NCBI GenBank assembly: GCA_023663685.1
Contig: JAMPHB010000001.1
Location: 745,356-809,355 of the forward strand
Direction: 5' to 3'
Source of the DNA: Blautia sp.
GTDB lineage: Bacteria > Bacillota > Clostridia > Lachnospirales > Lachnospiraceae
Length of the DNA: 64,000 bases
Shown here: in pieces, positions 1-8,874 of the stretch
Layout of the letters: every line of letters starts with the position of its first letter
Numbering within the stretch: position 1 is the first letter of the stretch
Position numbers and translations under genes: made by a program
Notes under the pieces: generated by a model
The model's input: only the letters and a program-made list of their open reading frames with translations
Told to the model about the DNA's origin: nothing
Database searches by the model: none

Positions 1-1358
1 GAGTAATCCGTAATCAGCAGATCCGTAATATAAAAGAGGTCGTTGATATTCGGGTAAAGGTTCACGTCTACAAACTTATCCCTGCACGCCTCCGGGACCG
101 GCACCGGCTTTGCGACCCACGGATGCATCTTAAACAGCACCACATACTCTTCGCCGCACAGCTTATAGAGCTTTTCAAAGTCAATCAGCTCATAGGGATA
201 ATAGGCGGTGCGCTTGTTTCTCCCCCGGTAGGTCGGGGCGAACAGAATCACCTTTTTCCCCTTACATACCGGAAACTCTTTGTAGAGCTCCTGCACCTTC
301 GCCGCTTTGTATGTCTCGTCCAAATATTCGTCCATGCGGGGCATTCCCGTGGCCAGCACCTGCTCGTCCTTGATTCCCCACACCTCGGAAAAGAAGGGCG
401 CAATGTTTTTGGAGCCTGCGATACCATACTTGTACTGTCTGTGCGCGCTGTGGGGCGCCGGACAGCCCTCATGCCCCCAGCGGCTGTAGCCGGAGGATTT
501 AAAGCCCGCACCCGCGTGCCAGAGCTGGATTAGCTTTGTCCTCTCATCTAAAGTCAGCCAGTCCAGAACCGGCGCGTGGTCGTCCACCACCACCACCGTG
601 CTCATTGCCAGCTTCTTAATGACCGTAAACCATGAGCGCATGGACTGATGCGCCGCCGCCGCGGGTCTCATTGACTCTAAAATCGTATATTCCCCCTCAA
701 GTCCCCGCTCCTTCATTCTTTTGATAACAGCCGTCTGGTTTCCGCCAAGCTTCTCGCTCTGCTCCGACATAAACAAAACGGTTTTGTTCTTTTTGCGGTA
801 CCGCTTGCTGTAATGGCTGTACAGCGCCCGCAGGAACGGACGGCGGTTTTTGTTGATCATCTTTTTGAGCGACGGACGGTTCATCTGGAAAAGCTTCTCG
901 GTCGGCGCGCCAAAGCCGGTCTTTGCCGCCGGAAGCACCAGCATCCGGAAGGGCAGGGTATCTTCCCCCTCCGAGACATAGAAGGTGATGGAAAACACTT
1001 TTTTCCGCCCGCTGTACAAAAATCCCCTCGAGCGCTCCTCGAGATACGGCACCAGCTCCACCGCGGTCTCACACACGCCCAGCGGCCGCTCTTTCTCGCA
1101 GGCGACAATCCAGTGGTCGCCGTAGGCTATGCACTTGTTTTCTCCCTGATTCGTAATATTTAAAGTCAGGCTGTAATGCCCGTTGTCCAGTATTTTCTGT
1201 TTAAATCTGGCGTTCGCCACGCCGTTTTCATCGACTGCATAGAAGAGGAGGTCTTCCCTGCCTCCCTCTACCTCCACCTCCAGCGTCATAAAAATGCGCT
1301 CCCATGAAATCGCCAGGATAGTCGCTTTCACAGAGTTCTCTGTAATAACCTTTTTCAT
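1..1358 (-). CDS. CDP-glycerol:glycerophosphotransferase family protein (TagF/TagB-like), partial at window edge
   Basis: From an ATG at 1358 the minus strand holds one open frame of about 452 codons that runs off the left edge without a stop, so the C-terminus is missing. Family motifs are visible: QLWHAGAGFKS near residue 278, FAPTYRGRNKR near 374, FKMHPW near 406 and ITDY at the very edge. This matches the glycerophosphotransferase domain that polymerises or primes teichoic-acid-like chains from CDP-glycerol at the inner membrane face. The roughly 200-residue N-terminus is not recognised. A GAGGT site lies just before the start, and the upstream licD gene ends 20 bases away, so it is probably the last visible gene of the surface-polymer operon. 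The family is clear; whether it primes or polymerises cannot be told. Confidence 0.85.
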   Translation of the reverse strand, partial: MKKVITENSVKATILAISWERIFMTLEVEVEGGREDLLFYAVDENGVANARFKQKILDNGHYSLTLNITNQGENKCIAYGDHWIVACEKERPLGVCETAVELVPYLEERSRGFLYSGRKKVFSITFYVSEGEDTLPFRMLVLPAAKTGFGAPTEKLFQMNRPSLKKMINKNRRPFLRALYSHYSKRYRKKNKTVLFMSEQSEKLGGNQTAVIKRMKERGLEGEYTILESMRPAAAAHQSMRSWFTVIKKLAMSTVVVVDDHAPVLDWLTLDERTKLIQLWHAGAGFKSSGYSRWGHEGCPAPHSAHRQYKYGIAGSKNIAPFFSEVWGIKDEQVLATGMPRMDEYLDETYKAAKVQELYKEFPVCKGKKVILFAPTYRGRNKRTAYYPYELIDFEKLYKLCGEEYVVLFKMHPWVAKPVPVPEACRDKFVDVNLYPNINDLFYITDLLITDY

Positions 1359-1377
1359 TTCTGTAACCTCGTTTCAT

Positions 1378-2202
1378 CTATTCTGACAGCCACACCTGCA
1401 TTCGGTGATCCACTCTCTTCTCTGCAGGCGGAAGCTGCATATAGTCTCCGTAAATCTGTGTCAGATAGTCCTCATAGCCCCCCGGGGCATTGTAGCTTTT
1501 CCCCTCAAATTCCACCTGTGTGAGGGCGGCCACCGCCTCCTTTTTGCAGCGCTCGCCGCTTCCATACAGTCCGTAGGTGACGGCTCCCACATACCGGGAG
1601 GTATCGTAGTCATATTTGCAGGCGATCCGGTTCATGGCGTCCAGGATACGCCTTGTCCCCACACATCTCGCGAAAAGAATGAGGGGAAGCTTTGCCAGAC
1701 GCCTTGGCAGGGAGGTTCCCTGCCCCAGCCTTGCCCGGCTGTTCTGCAGCAGATAGCGCATACGCTTCATTTTAGCAGACAGCCGCCCGGCCTCCTTTGC
1801 ATCCTCCGGCCAGCCGTCCTGCGGAATAATATCTATGAACAACTGCGTGATGAGACAGTCTGCGCGGATATACTCCGCTGTCTTCCGCTCCAGCCTTGTC
1901 TTCGTGTGCACCAGCTCCGCAAAGGGCAGGCTGCAGGTGTGCATCCTGTCCGAGACCAGCTTAAGTTCGGGCGCAATGGGCTCTTTTTGCTCCAGCCGCA
2001 AAAGCCTCTCATAATCTTTCCTCGGCATCCCGATATCAATATCGTCGTCCCATGGAATGAAGCCCTTGTGGCGCACCGCCCCAAGCAACGTGCCGCCGAC
2101 CAGGTAGTAGCGCAGGCCGTGGCTGTCCAGATACGCCGTCAGCACGTCCAGCATATACACCAGCAGCATCTGTGTTTCTCTCTTTGACAATTGCTTTTCC
2201 AA
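1378..2202 (-). CDS. LicD family phosphotransferase (first of two adjacent copies)
   Basis: 274 residues with the LicD/nucleotidyltransferase-fold signature YYLVGGTLLGAVRHKG followed by PWDDDIDI (about residues 32-57), whose acidic residues are expected to bind metal. LicD proteins transfer phosphocholine, or related phosphate groups, onto teichoic acids or surface glycans. The start is TTG with GGGAGA four bases upstream and it lies 12 bases after the preceding licD stop. The signature block is the same as in the neighbouring LicD, but the rest differs, so these are diverged paralogues rather than a recent duplication. The actual substrate is unknown: no choline uptake or CTP:phosphocholine cytidylyltransferase gene is in the window. 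Confidence 0.85.
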   Translation of the reverse strand: MEKQLSKRETQMLLVYMLDVLTAYLDSHGLRYYLVGGTLLGAVRHKGFIPWDDDIDIGMPRKDYERLLRLEQKEPIAPELKLVSDRMHTCSLPFAELVHTKTRLERKTAEYIRADCLITQLFIDIIPQDGWPEDAKEAGRLSAKMKRMRYLLQNSRARLGQGTSLPRRLAKLPLILFARCVGTRRILDAMNRIACKYDYDTSRYVGAVTYGLYGSGERCKKEAVAALTQVEFEGKSYNAPGGYEDYLTQIYGDYMQLPPAEKRVDHRMQVWLSE

Positions 2203-2214
2203 TTTATTCTCCCA

Positions 2215-3108
2215 TCAGAGCTTTAACCGGTAAATAACATGATGCTCCCGCTCTCCCTCGGGCGGCAGCTTTTCGTAATCCCCGTACAAAGCCCGCAGAT
2301 AGCTGTCATAATCCTTCGATACCGGAAAGCTTTTCCCCTCAAACTCCGCCGGAATGGTCTGTGTGTAGGCCTGTCTCGGGTATACCTCCCCAAAAAAGTG
2401 CTTCCGCCCGGAGGGGATCACCACATATTCGCTGTCCTCGTCCCTGCAGGCCGTCAGACAGTTCTGCACGCGCCTGTACCAGAAGCGGTGCCCGGGCGCA
2501 AAAAACATGCCGATACATGCCTTGGCGCAGACGAGGGCTCTCGCTTTTTTCGCGCCCTTCGTCAGTGCAAAAAATTCCTTCCTCCATGCGTACATGCGGT
2601 AGCAGGAGAGAATCAGCAGGCCGGCCTCGCAGCGGACGCCGTGCCAGAATCTTTTCAGCCTTCCCGTGTAGGTATTCTCCACCGGGAATATGTCGATCTT
2701 GATTCCGCAATGCTCCTCCTTCTGCACCAGATATTCCTGGAACACCGTCCCGTTTTTGTGAATCTGGATAAAGGAGCTCAGATAGCCATCCGTACGCATC
2801 GGCGCCTCAATATAGTATTTACCGCCGTAGGTATTCTCAATCGCATCCAAAAGCCTGTCAATGTATTTTCTCTGAACATTGATATCAATATCGTCGTCCC
2901 ACGGAATGAAGCCCTTGTGGCGCACCGCGCCAAGCAGCGTGCCTCCGCCCAGCATATAGGGGATGTTCTGCGCCTCACATACCTCTGCGACGTCGCACAG
3001 AATCTCAAAGGTAATTCTCTTGACCGCTGCCAGCTCCTCATTCGTCAGCTGGTGCTTTGTCCTCGAGAGCTCTCTCTTGAACAGTTCGTTTGTCTCCAGT
3101 GTCGCCAT
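2215..3108 (-). CDS. LicD family phosphotransferase (second of two adjacent copies)
   Basis: 297 residues. The LicD signature GGGTLLGAVRHKG then PWDDDIDI is at about residues 53-76, so the N-terminal extension is longer than in the next gene. The predicted role is transfer of a phospho-substituent (phosphocholine in the known cases) to a cell-surface polymer. The ATG at 3108 lies inside the 3' end of the tagH-like gene, giving a 71-base overlap in a different frame. The only nearby in-frame alternative start would cut into the conserved region, so the overlap seems real. An AGAGG sequence about 14 bases upstream is a poor ribosome site, which suggests translational coupling to tagH. Confidence 0.83.
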   Translation of the reverse strand: MATLETNELFKRELSRTKHQLTNEELAAVKRITFEILCDVAEVCEAQNIPYMLGGGTLLGAVRHKGFIPWDDDIDINVQRKYIDRLLDAIENTYGGKYYIEAPMRTDGYLSSFIQIHKNGTVFQEYLVQKEEHCGIKIDIFPVENTYTGRLKRFWHGVRCEAGLLILSCYRMYAWRKEFFALTKGAKKARALVCAKACIGMFFAPGHRFWYRRVQNCLTACRDEDSEYVVIPSGRKHFFGEVYPRQAYTQTIPAEFEGKSFPVSKDYDSYLRALYGDYEKLPPEGEREHHVIYRLKL

Positions 3109-3967
3109 TTAATTTTTCTTTTTCCTCTAATTTTTTTAGACGGGCGTCCGCCAGCGCCTGCTTCTGCTTTTTCTTTTTCCGCCTGCGGGCGCGCCTTGCC
3201 TCGATGGACTCCCCCCAGTGCTCCTCCAGAATCGCCTCATACTGCGTCGCCACCTCGTCGATATTTCCAAACGCAAGCATTTTTCCGTGGTCTAATATCA
3301 TCGCCTTATTGCAGATTCTGCGCACCTGGGCGAGGGAATGGGAGACAAAGAGCACGGTCACGCCGCTGTCGAACATATCCATGATCTTCTTCTCGCTCTT
3401 TTTCTTAAAACGGGCGTCCCCGACCGAGAGCACCTCGTCGAGGATCAGTATATCGGGATTCACCGCCGTACACATGGCAAAGCCCAGTCTTGAGCGCATA
3501 CCCGAGGAAAAATTCTTGATGGGGACGTCCAAAAATTCCTCCAGCTCCGCGAAGGCCACGATCTCATCGAATTTCTCCTCGATGAATTTCTTCGTGTAGC
3601 CCAGCTCCGCGCCATAGAGAAAGATATTTTCCCGCGCGGTGTACTCCTTCTCAAAACCGGCGCCCAGCTCCAGAAGCGGCGCAAGCTTTCCCCTCTTGAT
3701 GACCGTCCCCTCCGTCGGCTTGTACACGCCCGCGACCACCTTTAACAGTGTGCTCTTCCCCGCGCCGTTTAAGCCGAGAATGCCAAGCCGGTCTCCGCGC
3801 TTTAGCGCAAAGCTCACATCCTTAAGCCCCCAGAACTCTGTCCCCGGCTTCTTCTTGCGGAAGATATTGACCATGTACTCCTTTAAGGAGTCCAGCTTCT
3901 CCCCGCTCAGATTAAACTTAATGCTCACATGATCTACTTTTACTACAACCTTCTTTTCTTTTCCCAT
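3038..3967 (-). CDS. ABC transporter ATP-binding protein, TagH/Wzt-like polysaccharide or teichoic acid exporter
   Basis: About 309 residues from ATG 3967 (a GTG six bases earlier is possible). The nucleotide-binding domain has Walker A GLNGAGKST near residue 70, the ABC signature NFSSGMRSRLGFA, Walker B DILILDEVLSVGD and the switch region FVSH. The first 60 residues and the NLSGEKLDSLKEYMV segment resemble TagH/RfbB-type ATPases that power export of undecaprenyl-linked polymers. The C-terminus is a very basic, Lys/Arg-rich coiled tail (about residues 255-309) with no known domain; the start of licD overlaps its coding DNA. It pairs with the permease encoded 8 bases upstream. Confidence 0.92.
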   Translation of the reverse strand: MGKEKKVVVKVDHVSIKFNLSGEKLDSLKEYMVNIFRKKKPGTEFWGLKDVSFALKRGDRLGILGLNGAGKSTLLKVVAGVYKPTEGTVIKRGKLAPLLELGAGFEKEYTARENIFLYGAELGYTKKFIEEKFDEIVAFAELEEFLDVPIKNFSSGMRSRLGFAMCTAVNPDILILDEVLSVGDARFKKKSEKKIMDMFDSGVTVLFVSHSLAQVRRICNKAMILDHGKMLAFGNIDEVATQYEAILEEHWGESIEARRARRRKKKKQKQALADARLKKLEEKEKLNGDTGDKRTVQERALEDKAPADE

Positions 3968-3975
3968 ACGCACCT

Positions 3976-4764
3976 CTACAGATGAAGAATGAAGTCATCC
4001 TGCTTTTTCTTAAAGAAGACAATTCCCACGGCTAAAGAGCCAAACGCCCAGAGCGCCGTATAGGCAATCGCTTCCAGGCTTATGGAGTAGCCCAAAAACG
4101 CTCCCCTGCACATATTGATCACATGGTACAGCGGATTGTACTTTAAAATCCATGCATAACCACTGTCCAGAAGCTTCTCCGGGTAGTAAAAAATCGCGCT
4201 CATGTACATAATGAGAAGCATTGCGACGTTCCAGAGATACTCGATATCACGGAAAAATACATTTAAGGTCGCCAGTATCATGCCAATGCCCATGGACATG
4301 ACAAGAAGCAGGAACAGCGCCGGAAAAATCTCCAGAATATGCCAGGTAGGAACCACGGCGCAGTAGATATCAACCGGAATCAGCACGATCAGGGAAATCA
4401 GATAAATCACAAAGTTGTACAGAATCGCGGACAGTGGATACAAATATTTGGGTACATAAATTTTCTTGATCATCGAGGCGTTGGACTGTATGGACTTAGA
4501 GGCCGCCTTGGTCGCACCGTTAAAAAAGGAGTAGGTCAGCCGGCCGATGATCAGGTACATGGGAAAATCCCTGCCTCCCCTGCCGAGCAGGGTGCCAAAT
4601 ACAATCACCCACACGCAGGTCGTGAGGAGCGGCTCTATGAGCGACCAGAGGACGCCCAGGTAGGAGCGCCGGTATTTCAGGCGGATGCCCTTCTTCACAA
4701 GCTCACTCAGCAAAAATGTATAGTCCAAAAATCCCTTAATATATTTCTTCAAAACGTCCTCCAC
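3976..4764 (-). CDS. ABC transporter permease, TagG/RfbA-like polymer exporter
   Basis: ABC-2 type permease of about 262 residues with six hydrophobic segments. The typical N-terminal motif KYRRSYLGVLWSLIEPLL and central GGRDFPMYLIIGRL match TagG/Wzm proteins, which carry lipid-linked teichoic acid or O-antigen-like polymers across the membrane with a TagH ATPase. I chose GTG 4764, two bases after the stop of the glycosyltransferase, preceded by GCGGGAAG. The longer frame to ATG 4845 adds 27 residues that merely overlap the upstream gene and has no ribosome site. The stop is followed closely by the partner ATPase, so the two are very probably co-translated. Confidence 0.9.
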   Translation of the reverse strand: MEDVLKKYIKGFLDYTFLLSELVKKGIRLKYRRSYLGVLWSLIEPLLTTCVWVIVFGTLLGRGGRDFPMYLIIGRLTYSFFNGATKAASKSIQSNASMIKKIYVPKYLYPLSAILYNFVIYLISLIVLIPVDIYCAVVPTWHILEIFPALFLLLVMSMGIGMILATLNVFFRDIEYLWNVAMLLIMYMSAIFYYPEKLLDSGYAWILKYNPLYHVINMCRGAFLGYSISLEAIAYTALWAFGSLAVGIVFFKKKQDDFILHL

Positions 4765-4766
4765 AT

Positions 4767-5822
4767 TTATCTTCCCGCTTTCAGCTTCGCGAAAAGCTTT
4801 GTATTCCACTCCTTTACGGTCGTAATCACCGCCGACTCCAGCCATGTGAGATAAGTGTTCTTCGCGCGGATGGGAAGCAGCATGAGCTTCATATAGCGCG
4901 AGTGCGGCCTGGCAAAAGCCAGAGCCTTATCCACCCTCGGATTGTAAAGCATCTCACGGATTGCCTGCCTGCGCTGCTTTCCGGTGAGCGTACACTTAGA
5001 GCTCGTCACATTCGCGATACAGCCCACCATCCGCTCGATATAGCGGCGGGAAATCATCTCGCGCGTGCCCGCATTATCGACGCCCCACTCTCTGTACAGG
5101 GCGAGCATCCAGCCGTGCTCCTCCTCCCGCTTCTCATACATATTCGCACAGTAGGCGCTGGTCTCCGAGTCCGCCCGCGCCCGGATAAAGTGGTAGAAGG
5201 CCTCCGTGGAAAAGACCACGCGTCCTACATGCCGCAGATAACTCAGATTAAAGGGAAAATCGTCCCACAGCGTGTCCGGGAAATACAGACCGTGCTCCCG
5301 CAGAATATCCATGCGGTAGAGCTTATTCCACGGCGTGTAGAGCATATTGCGGTCAAAGTACCGGTAGGACTCCTCGCGAAAGCTCCCTGCGTCCTCATAT
5401 ACCCTGTCGTCCACACAGATTTTCTCTGTCAGATGCCTGTCCCCGTAATAGGTGTCGATATAAAAGCCCGTCACCACAAGGTCTGCCCTGTGCTCCTGCG
5501 CCAGCGCGTACATGCGCTGTAGCATTCCGGGCTCGGCCCAGTCGTCGGAGTCCATAAAATAGGCATATTCCCCGGCGGCTATGTCTATGGCCGCATTCCT
5601 CGCACTGGGCGCCCCTCCGTTCTCCTTGTGTATGACGCGGATGCGGGCGTCCTTTTTCGCATATTCATCGCAGATTTCCCCGCTTCTGTCTTTCGTCCCG
5701 TCGTCAACGATCAGCAGCTCATACGCTGTGAAGGTCTGGGCCAGCACACTCTCGATGGCCTTTCCCACATATTCTTCTACATTGTACACCGGCATAATGA
5801 CGCTGATCTTAATATCACCCAT
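4767..5822 (-). CDS. Family 2 glycosyltransferase (GT-A fold)
   Basis: 351 residues. The N-terminal GT2 domain is complete: ISVIMPVYNVEEYVGKAIES at the start, the nucleotide-binding VDDGTKD near residue 40, NGGAPSARNAAID near 70 and the metal-binding DSDD near 92. The C-terminal 150 residues are less conserved and end in a basic patch, fitting a peripheral membrane enzyme. It probably adds a sugar to the lipid-linked intermediate begun by the polyprenyl-phosphate sugar transferase encoded 11 bases upstream. AAAGGAGAG lies seven bases before the ATG. Donor and acceptor cannot be read from sequence. Confidence 0.9.
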   Translation of the reverse strand: MGDIKISVIMPVYNVEEYVGKAIESVLAQTFTAYELLIVDDGTKDRSGEICDEYAKKDARIRVIHKENGGAPSARNAAIDIAAGEYAYFMDSDDWAEPGMLQRMYALAQEHRADLVVTGFYIDTYYGDRHLTEKICVDDRVYEDAGSFREESYRYFDRNMLYTPWNKLYRMDILREHGLYFPDTLWDDFPFNLSYLRHVGRVVFSTEAFYHFIRARADSETSAYCANMYEKREEEHGWMLALYREWGVDNAGTREMISRRYIERMVGCIANVTSSKCTLTGKQRRQAIREMLYNPRVDKALAFARPHSRYMKLMLLPIRAKNTYLTWLESAVITTVKEWNTKLFAKLKAGR

Positions 5823-5833
5823 GTCGCTCTCCT

Positions 5834-7186
5834 TTATTTGATCGCCGTCGTCTGGCTCTCGTCCACCCCTTCGGTATTCTCCCGCACAAAGAGAATTTTG
5901 AAGGTCAAAAACAAAATTCGGATATCCTGCCAGAGAGAATAGTTCTCGATATAGGTCAGATCCAGCTTGAGCTTATCGTAGGGCGTGGTATTGTACTTGC
6001 CGTACACCTGCGCATAGCCTGTCAGTCCCGCCTTTACCTTAAGCCGCAGCACAAACTCCGGTATCGACTCCGTGTACTGGTCGGCGATCTCCTGCCTCTC
6101 CGGCCTCGGCCCCACCACGGACATCTCGCCCTTTAGAATATTGAAAAGCTGGGGAAGCTCGTCAAAATGAATGGCGCGGATCACCCGCCCCACCGGCGTG
6201 ACCCTCGCATCCCCCTTGGCCGCCAGCCTTGCTCCCGCCTCCTCGGAGTCCTCCGACATGCTGCGGAACTTGTAGATCATAAAGTGCTTCCCGTCCTTGG
6301 TCAGCCTCTCCTGCCTGTACAAAACCGGCCCCCTATCATAGAGCTTGATTCCCAAAGCGATGAGCAGCATAAATGGCGATGCGATGACAATCCCGATCAG
6401 TGAAACGACAATATCCATCACCCGCTTCACAAACAGCTCCACGATGCTTAAACCCTGGTTCCGCGACAGGAGAAGCGGTGTGTCAAACAGATGGATATCA
6501 TCGGCTCCCCGGAATAAAATATCCGAAATCTTGGGAGTCACATAGGTGCGGATCGACTCCTGATAGCAGAACTTCATAATCTGGTTGCGCGCCTCCGCAG
6601 GCAGGTCGCAGAGCACGACCGCGCTGTATTTTTTGATCATGGGATAGAGCTCCTGGTAACCCACGCAATAGCTCACGGAGCCGCAAATGTCATACTTGTC
6701 CCTTCTGGTATTGATCTTTTCAATCAGATTGTCCGGGGAGTAATTCCCGTAAATAACCAGAAGCTGCCTCGGGGGGTAGAGCCTCTGATAGCCCCTTCGA
6801 ATCAGGATCACCCACGGGACGATGAACACGATCTCCATGAACGTCATAGTCGCCAGCGGATGGACGGGCAGATAATCGTTCGCCACCAGACAGATCTCCA
6901 GATAGGCCACTCCGGCGGCTAAAATCACCGCCAGAATCTGGGACAAAATAATATCCGACACCCGCATATAGCCGATGCGGTAGCCTCCGAACACTTTCGT
7001 GAAAAAGAATACAAACAGCACATATAAACCGATTACCGCCCAGTTACCCCGGCGGTAAAGCGCATTCTCCTTGTCGAGCATGGGCACATACCGCACATAC
7101 CAGATCCAGCCGAACATTGCGGCCTCCACGGTCAGCGTCAGCACATTTGCGGCAAAATTAAGTAAGTGTTTATATCTTTCCTTCAT
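5834..7186 (-). CDS. Exopolysaccharide polyprenyl-phosphate glycosylphosphotransferase (WbaP/EpsL-like sugar transferase)
   Basis: 450 residues. The N-terminus has about four membrane helices (residues 8-125), followed by a soluble Rossmann-like region (about 140-240). After another membrane segment comes the bacterial sugar transferase domain: KRVMDIVVSLIG, YRQERLTKDGKHFMIYKFRS and DELPQLFNILKGEMSVVGPR. Such enzymes transfer a sugar-1-phosphate from a UDP-sugar to undecaprenyl phosphate, starting polymer assembly on the cytoplasmic face. It lies between the ptsH-like gene (40-base gap) and the GT2 gene (11-base gap), making it the likely committing enzyme of this locus. Sugar specificity is unknown. 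Confidence 0.92.
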   Translation of the reverse strand: MKERYKHLLNFAANVLTLTVEAAMFGWIWYVRYVPMLDKENALYRRGNWAVIGLYVLFVFFFTKVFGGYRIGYMRVSDIILSQILAVILAAGVAYLEICLVANDYLPVHPLATMTFMEIVFIVPWVILIRRGYQRLYPPRQLLVIYGNYSPDNLIEKINTRRDKYDICGSVSYCVGYQELYPMIKKYSAVVLCDLPAEARNQIMKFCYQESIRTYVTPKISDILFRGADDIHLFDTPLLLSRNQGLSIVELFVKRVMDIVVSLIGIVIASPFMLLIALGIKLYDRGPVLYRQERLTKDGKHFMIYKFRSMSEDSEEAGARLAAKGDARVTPVGRVIRAIHFDELPQLFNILKGEMSVVGPRPERQEIADQYTESIPEFVLRLKVKAGLTGYAQVYGKYNTTPYDKLKLDLTYIENYSLWQDIRILFLTFKILFVRENTEGVDESQTTAIK

Positions 7187-7226
7187 ACTGATAATTTTCC
7201 TCTATCATGTAAAAAATATACGCAGG

Positions 7227-7490
7227 CTACTCTCCCAGACCGCCCTCAATAAATGCTACCAGCGTCTTAAGCGCCTCCTTTTCATCTTCTCCCTCGCACA
7301 CCAGCGTGATCTTATCGCCGGACTTGATACATGCGCCCAGCACACTTAACACGCTCTTCGCATTGGCAACGTTGCCGCTGTACTCAAAGGTCACCTTGCA
7401 TCGGAACTTCATCGCCTCTTTGCACAGATTTCCCGCCGGACGCAGATGAAGCCCGGTGGGATTTGTGATCTTTACATCTTCTGATACCAC
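7227..7490 (-). CDS. ptsH: HPr family phosphocarrier protein
   Basis: 87 residues, the normal HPr length. His15 sits in NPTGLHLRPAG, the site phosphorylated by enzyme I. Ser46 sits in ANAKSVLSVLG, the site phosphorylated by HPr kinase, which is encoded in this window at 46613-47554. Both regulatory residues are present, so this may be a true HPr serving PTS sugar uptake and CcpA-type catabolite control. The start is GTG 7490 with GGGAGGT seven bases upstream. Its place directly behind glmM and before wall-polymer genes is unusual, as ptsH is often next to ptsI. It could instead be a Crh-like paralogue, but Crh lacks His15, so HPr is favoured. Confidence 0.9.
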   Translation of the reverse strand: MVSEDVKITNPTGLHLRPAGNLCKEAMKFRCKVTFEYSGNVANAKSVLSVLGACIKSGDKITLVCEGEDEKEALKTLVAFIEGGLGE

Positions 7491-7504
7491 GTCAATTACC
7501 TCCC

Positions 7505-8854
7505 CTATGACATTACTTTTGTTATCAGCTCCGCGAGCCGTCCCGCTTCCTCCTCAACCGTCCGCTGATCCTTCCCCTCGATCATTACGCGCACCAGCGG
7601 TTCCGTGCCGGAGGGACGAATCAGAACCCTTCCCTCTCCCGCGAATTTCTCCTCAAGAGCCCTGACCGCCTCCGCGATCTGCTCATACTCCATGTAACTC
7701 TCCTGCCTGCCGTTTGGCACCTTCGCGTTGACCAGTGCCTGCGGAAGCACCTCCATCACAGACGCCAGCTCCGAGAGTCTCTTTTTGGTGGACACCATCA
7801 CCTGCAGCAGATGCAGCGCGGTGAGCAGGCCGTCCCCGGTGGTGTTATCGTCAAGAAAAATCACATGCCCCGACTGCTCTCCCCCGAGATTGTAGCCGTT
7901 CTCCAGCATATTTTCCAGAACATAGCGGTCTCCCACCTTCGTCTTTTCCACATGTATGCCCTGCCGCTCTCCCATCAGGGAAAAACCGAGATTCGTCATA
8001 ACCGTGACCACGATCGTATCCTTTTTCAGCTTTCCGGCATCCTTTAGAAAGCTGCCGCAGATTGCCATGATCTCGTCTCCGTCCACCAGCTTTCCCTTCT
8101 CGTCCACCGCCAGCATCCGGTCGGCGTCCCCGTCGAAAGCGATACCGGCGTCCGCCCCCTCGGCGACCACCCGCTCTTTCAGCTCATCCATGTGCGTGCT
8201 GCCGCACTTTGCGTTGATATTGGTGCCATCCGGGCTCGTGTGGATAGCAACAAGCTCTGCCCCGAGCTCCTTTAGCGTCTTTACAGAAGCGTAGGAGCTT
8301 GCTCCCTCCGCACAGTCCACCACAAGCTTAAGTCCCGACAGATCCACCGGAACCGTCTCCTTCTCAAAGGCGACATACTCATCTACCATGTCAAACTGGT
8401 AGCTGACCCTGCCGATGCCCGCGCCCACCGGAAATGTGACGCCCTCCAGCCCGTTGGCGATCAGCGCCTCGATCTCGTCCTCCAATGCGTCGGAGAGCTT
8501 ATAACCATCCTCATTAAAAAACTTGATCCCGTTAAACTCCATGGGATTGTGGGAGGCGGAAATCACCACTCCCGCATCCACCCGGTGCGTCTTTGTCAGA
8601 TAAGCGATCGCCGGAGTCGGCGCGACTCCCACATAAATCGCATTTGCTCCAACTGAACAGATTCCAGCCATCAGCGCGCTCGAAAGCATTCCCCCGGAGA
8701 TCCGGGTGTCACAGCCCACAATGATGGTTGGCTGATGCGACTTCTCCTTCGTCAGGACGCAGGCTCCCGCCTGCCCCAGCTTCGTCGCCAGCTCAATCGT
8801 GAGCTCTGTACCCGCAACGCCTCTCACGCCGTCAGTTCCAAACATTCTAGCCAT
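7505..8854 (-). CDS. glmM: Phosphoglucosamine mutase
   Basis: 449 residues, the usual length. It interconverts glucosamine-6-phosphate and glucosamine-1-phosphate, feeding UDP-GlcNAc to peptidoglycan and teichoic acids. All four domain motifs are visible: the phosphoserine loop ISASHNPMEFNG with Ser101, the metal-binding DGDADR (Asp241, 243 and 245), the sugar-binding GGEQSGHV and the phosphate-binding RPSGTEPLVRVM. The GlmM type, not PMM/PGM, is indicated by MFGTDGVRG at the N-terminus and by position behind cdaA-cdaR, an arrangement conserved across Firmicutes. CdaR and GlmM are known in other species to modulate CdaA. Confidence 0.97.
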   Translation of the reverse strand: MARMFGTDGVRGVAGTELTIELATKLGQAGACVLTKEKSHQPTIIVGCDTRISGGMLSSALMAGICSVGANAIYVGVAPTPAIAYLTKTHRVDAGVVISASHNPMEFNGIKFFNEDGYKLSDALEDEIEALIANGLEGVTFPVGAGIGRVSYQFDMVDEYVAFEKETVPVDLSGLKLVVDCAEGASSYASVKTLKELGAELVAIHTSPDGTNINAKCGSTHMDELKERVVAEGADAGIAFDGDADRMLAVDEKGKLVDGDEIMAICGSFLKDAGKLKKDTIVVTVMTNLGFSLMGERQGIHVEKTKVGDRYVLENMLENGYNLGGEQSGHVIFLDDNTTGDGLLTALHLLQVMVSTKKRLSELASVMEVLPQALVNAKVPNGRQESYMEYEQIAEAVRALEEKFAGEGRVLIRPSGTEPLVRVMIEGKDQRTVEEEAGRLAELITKVMS

Positions 8855-8874
8855 AGCCTTTAATTCCTTTTCCT

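Noticed and set aside
4765-4845. Longer start of the TagG-like permease
   Set aside because: The extra residues overlap the glycosyltransferase gene in another frame and have no ribosome site; GTG 4764 fits better.
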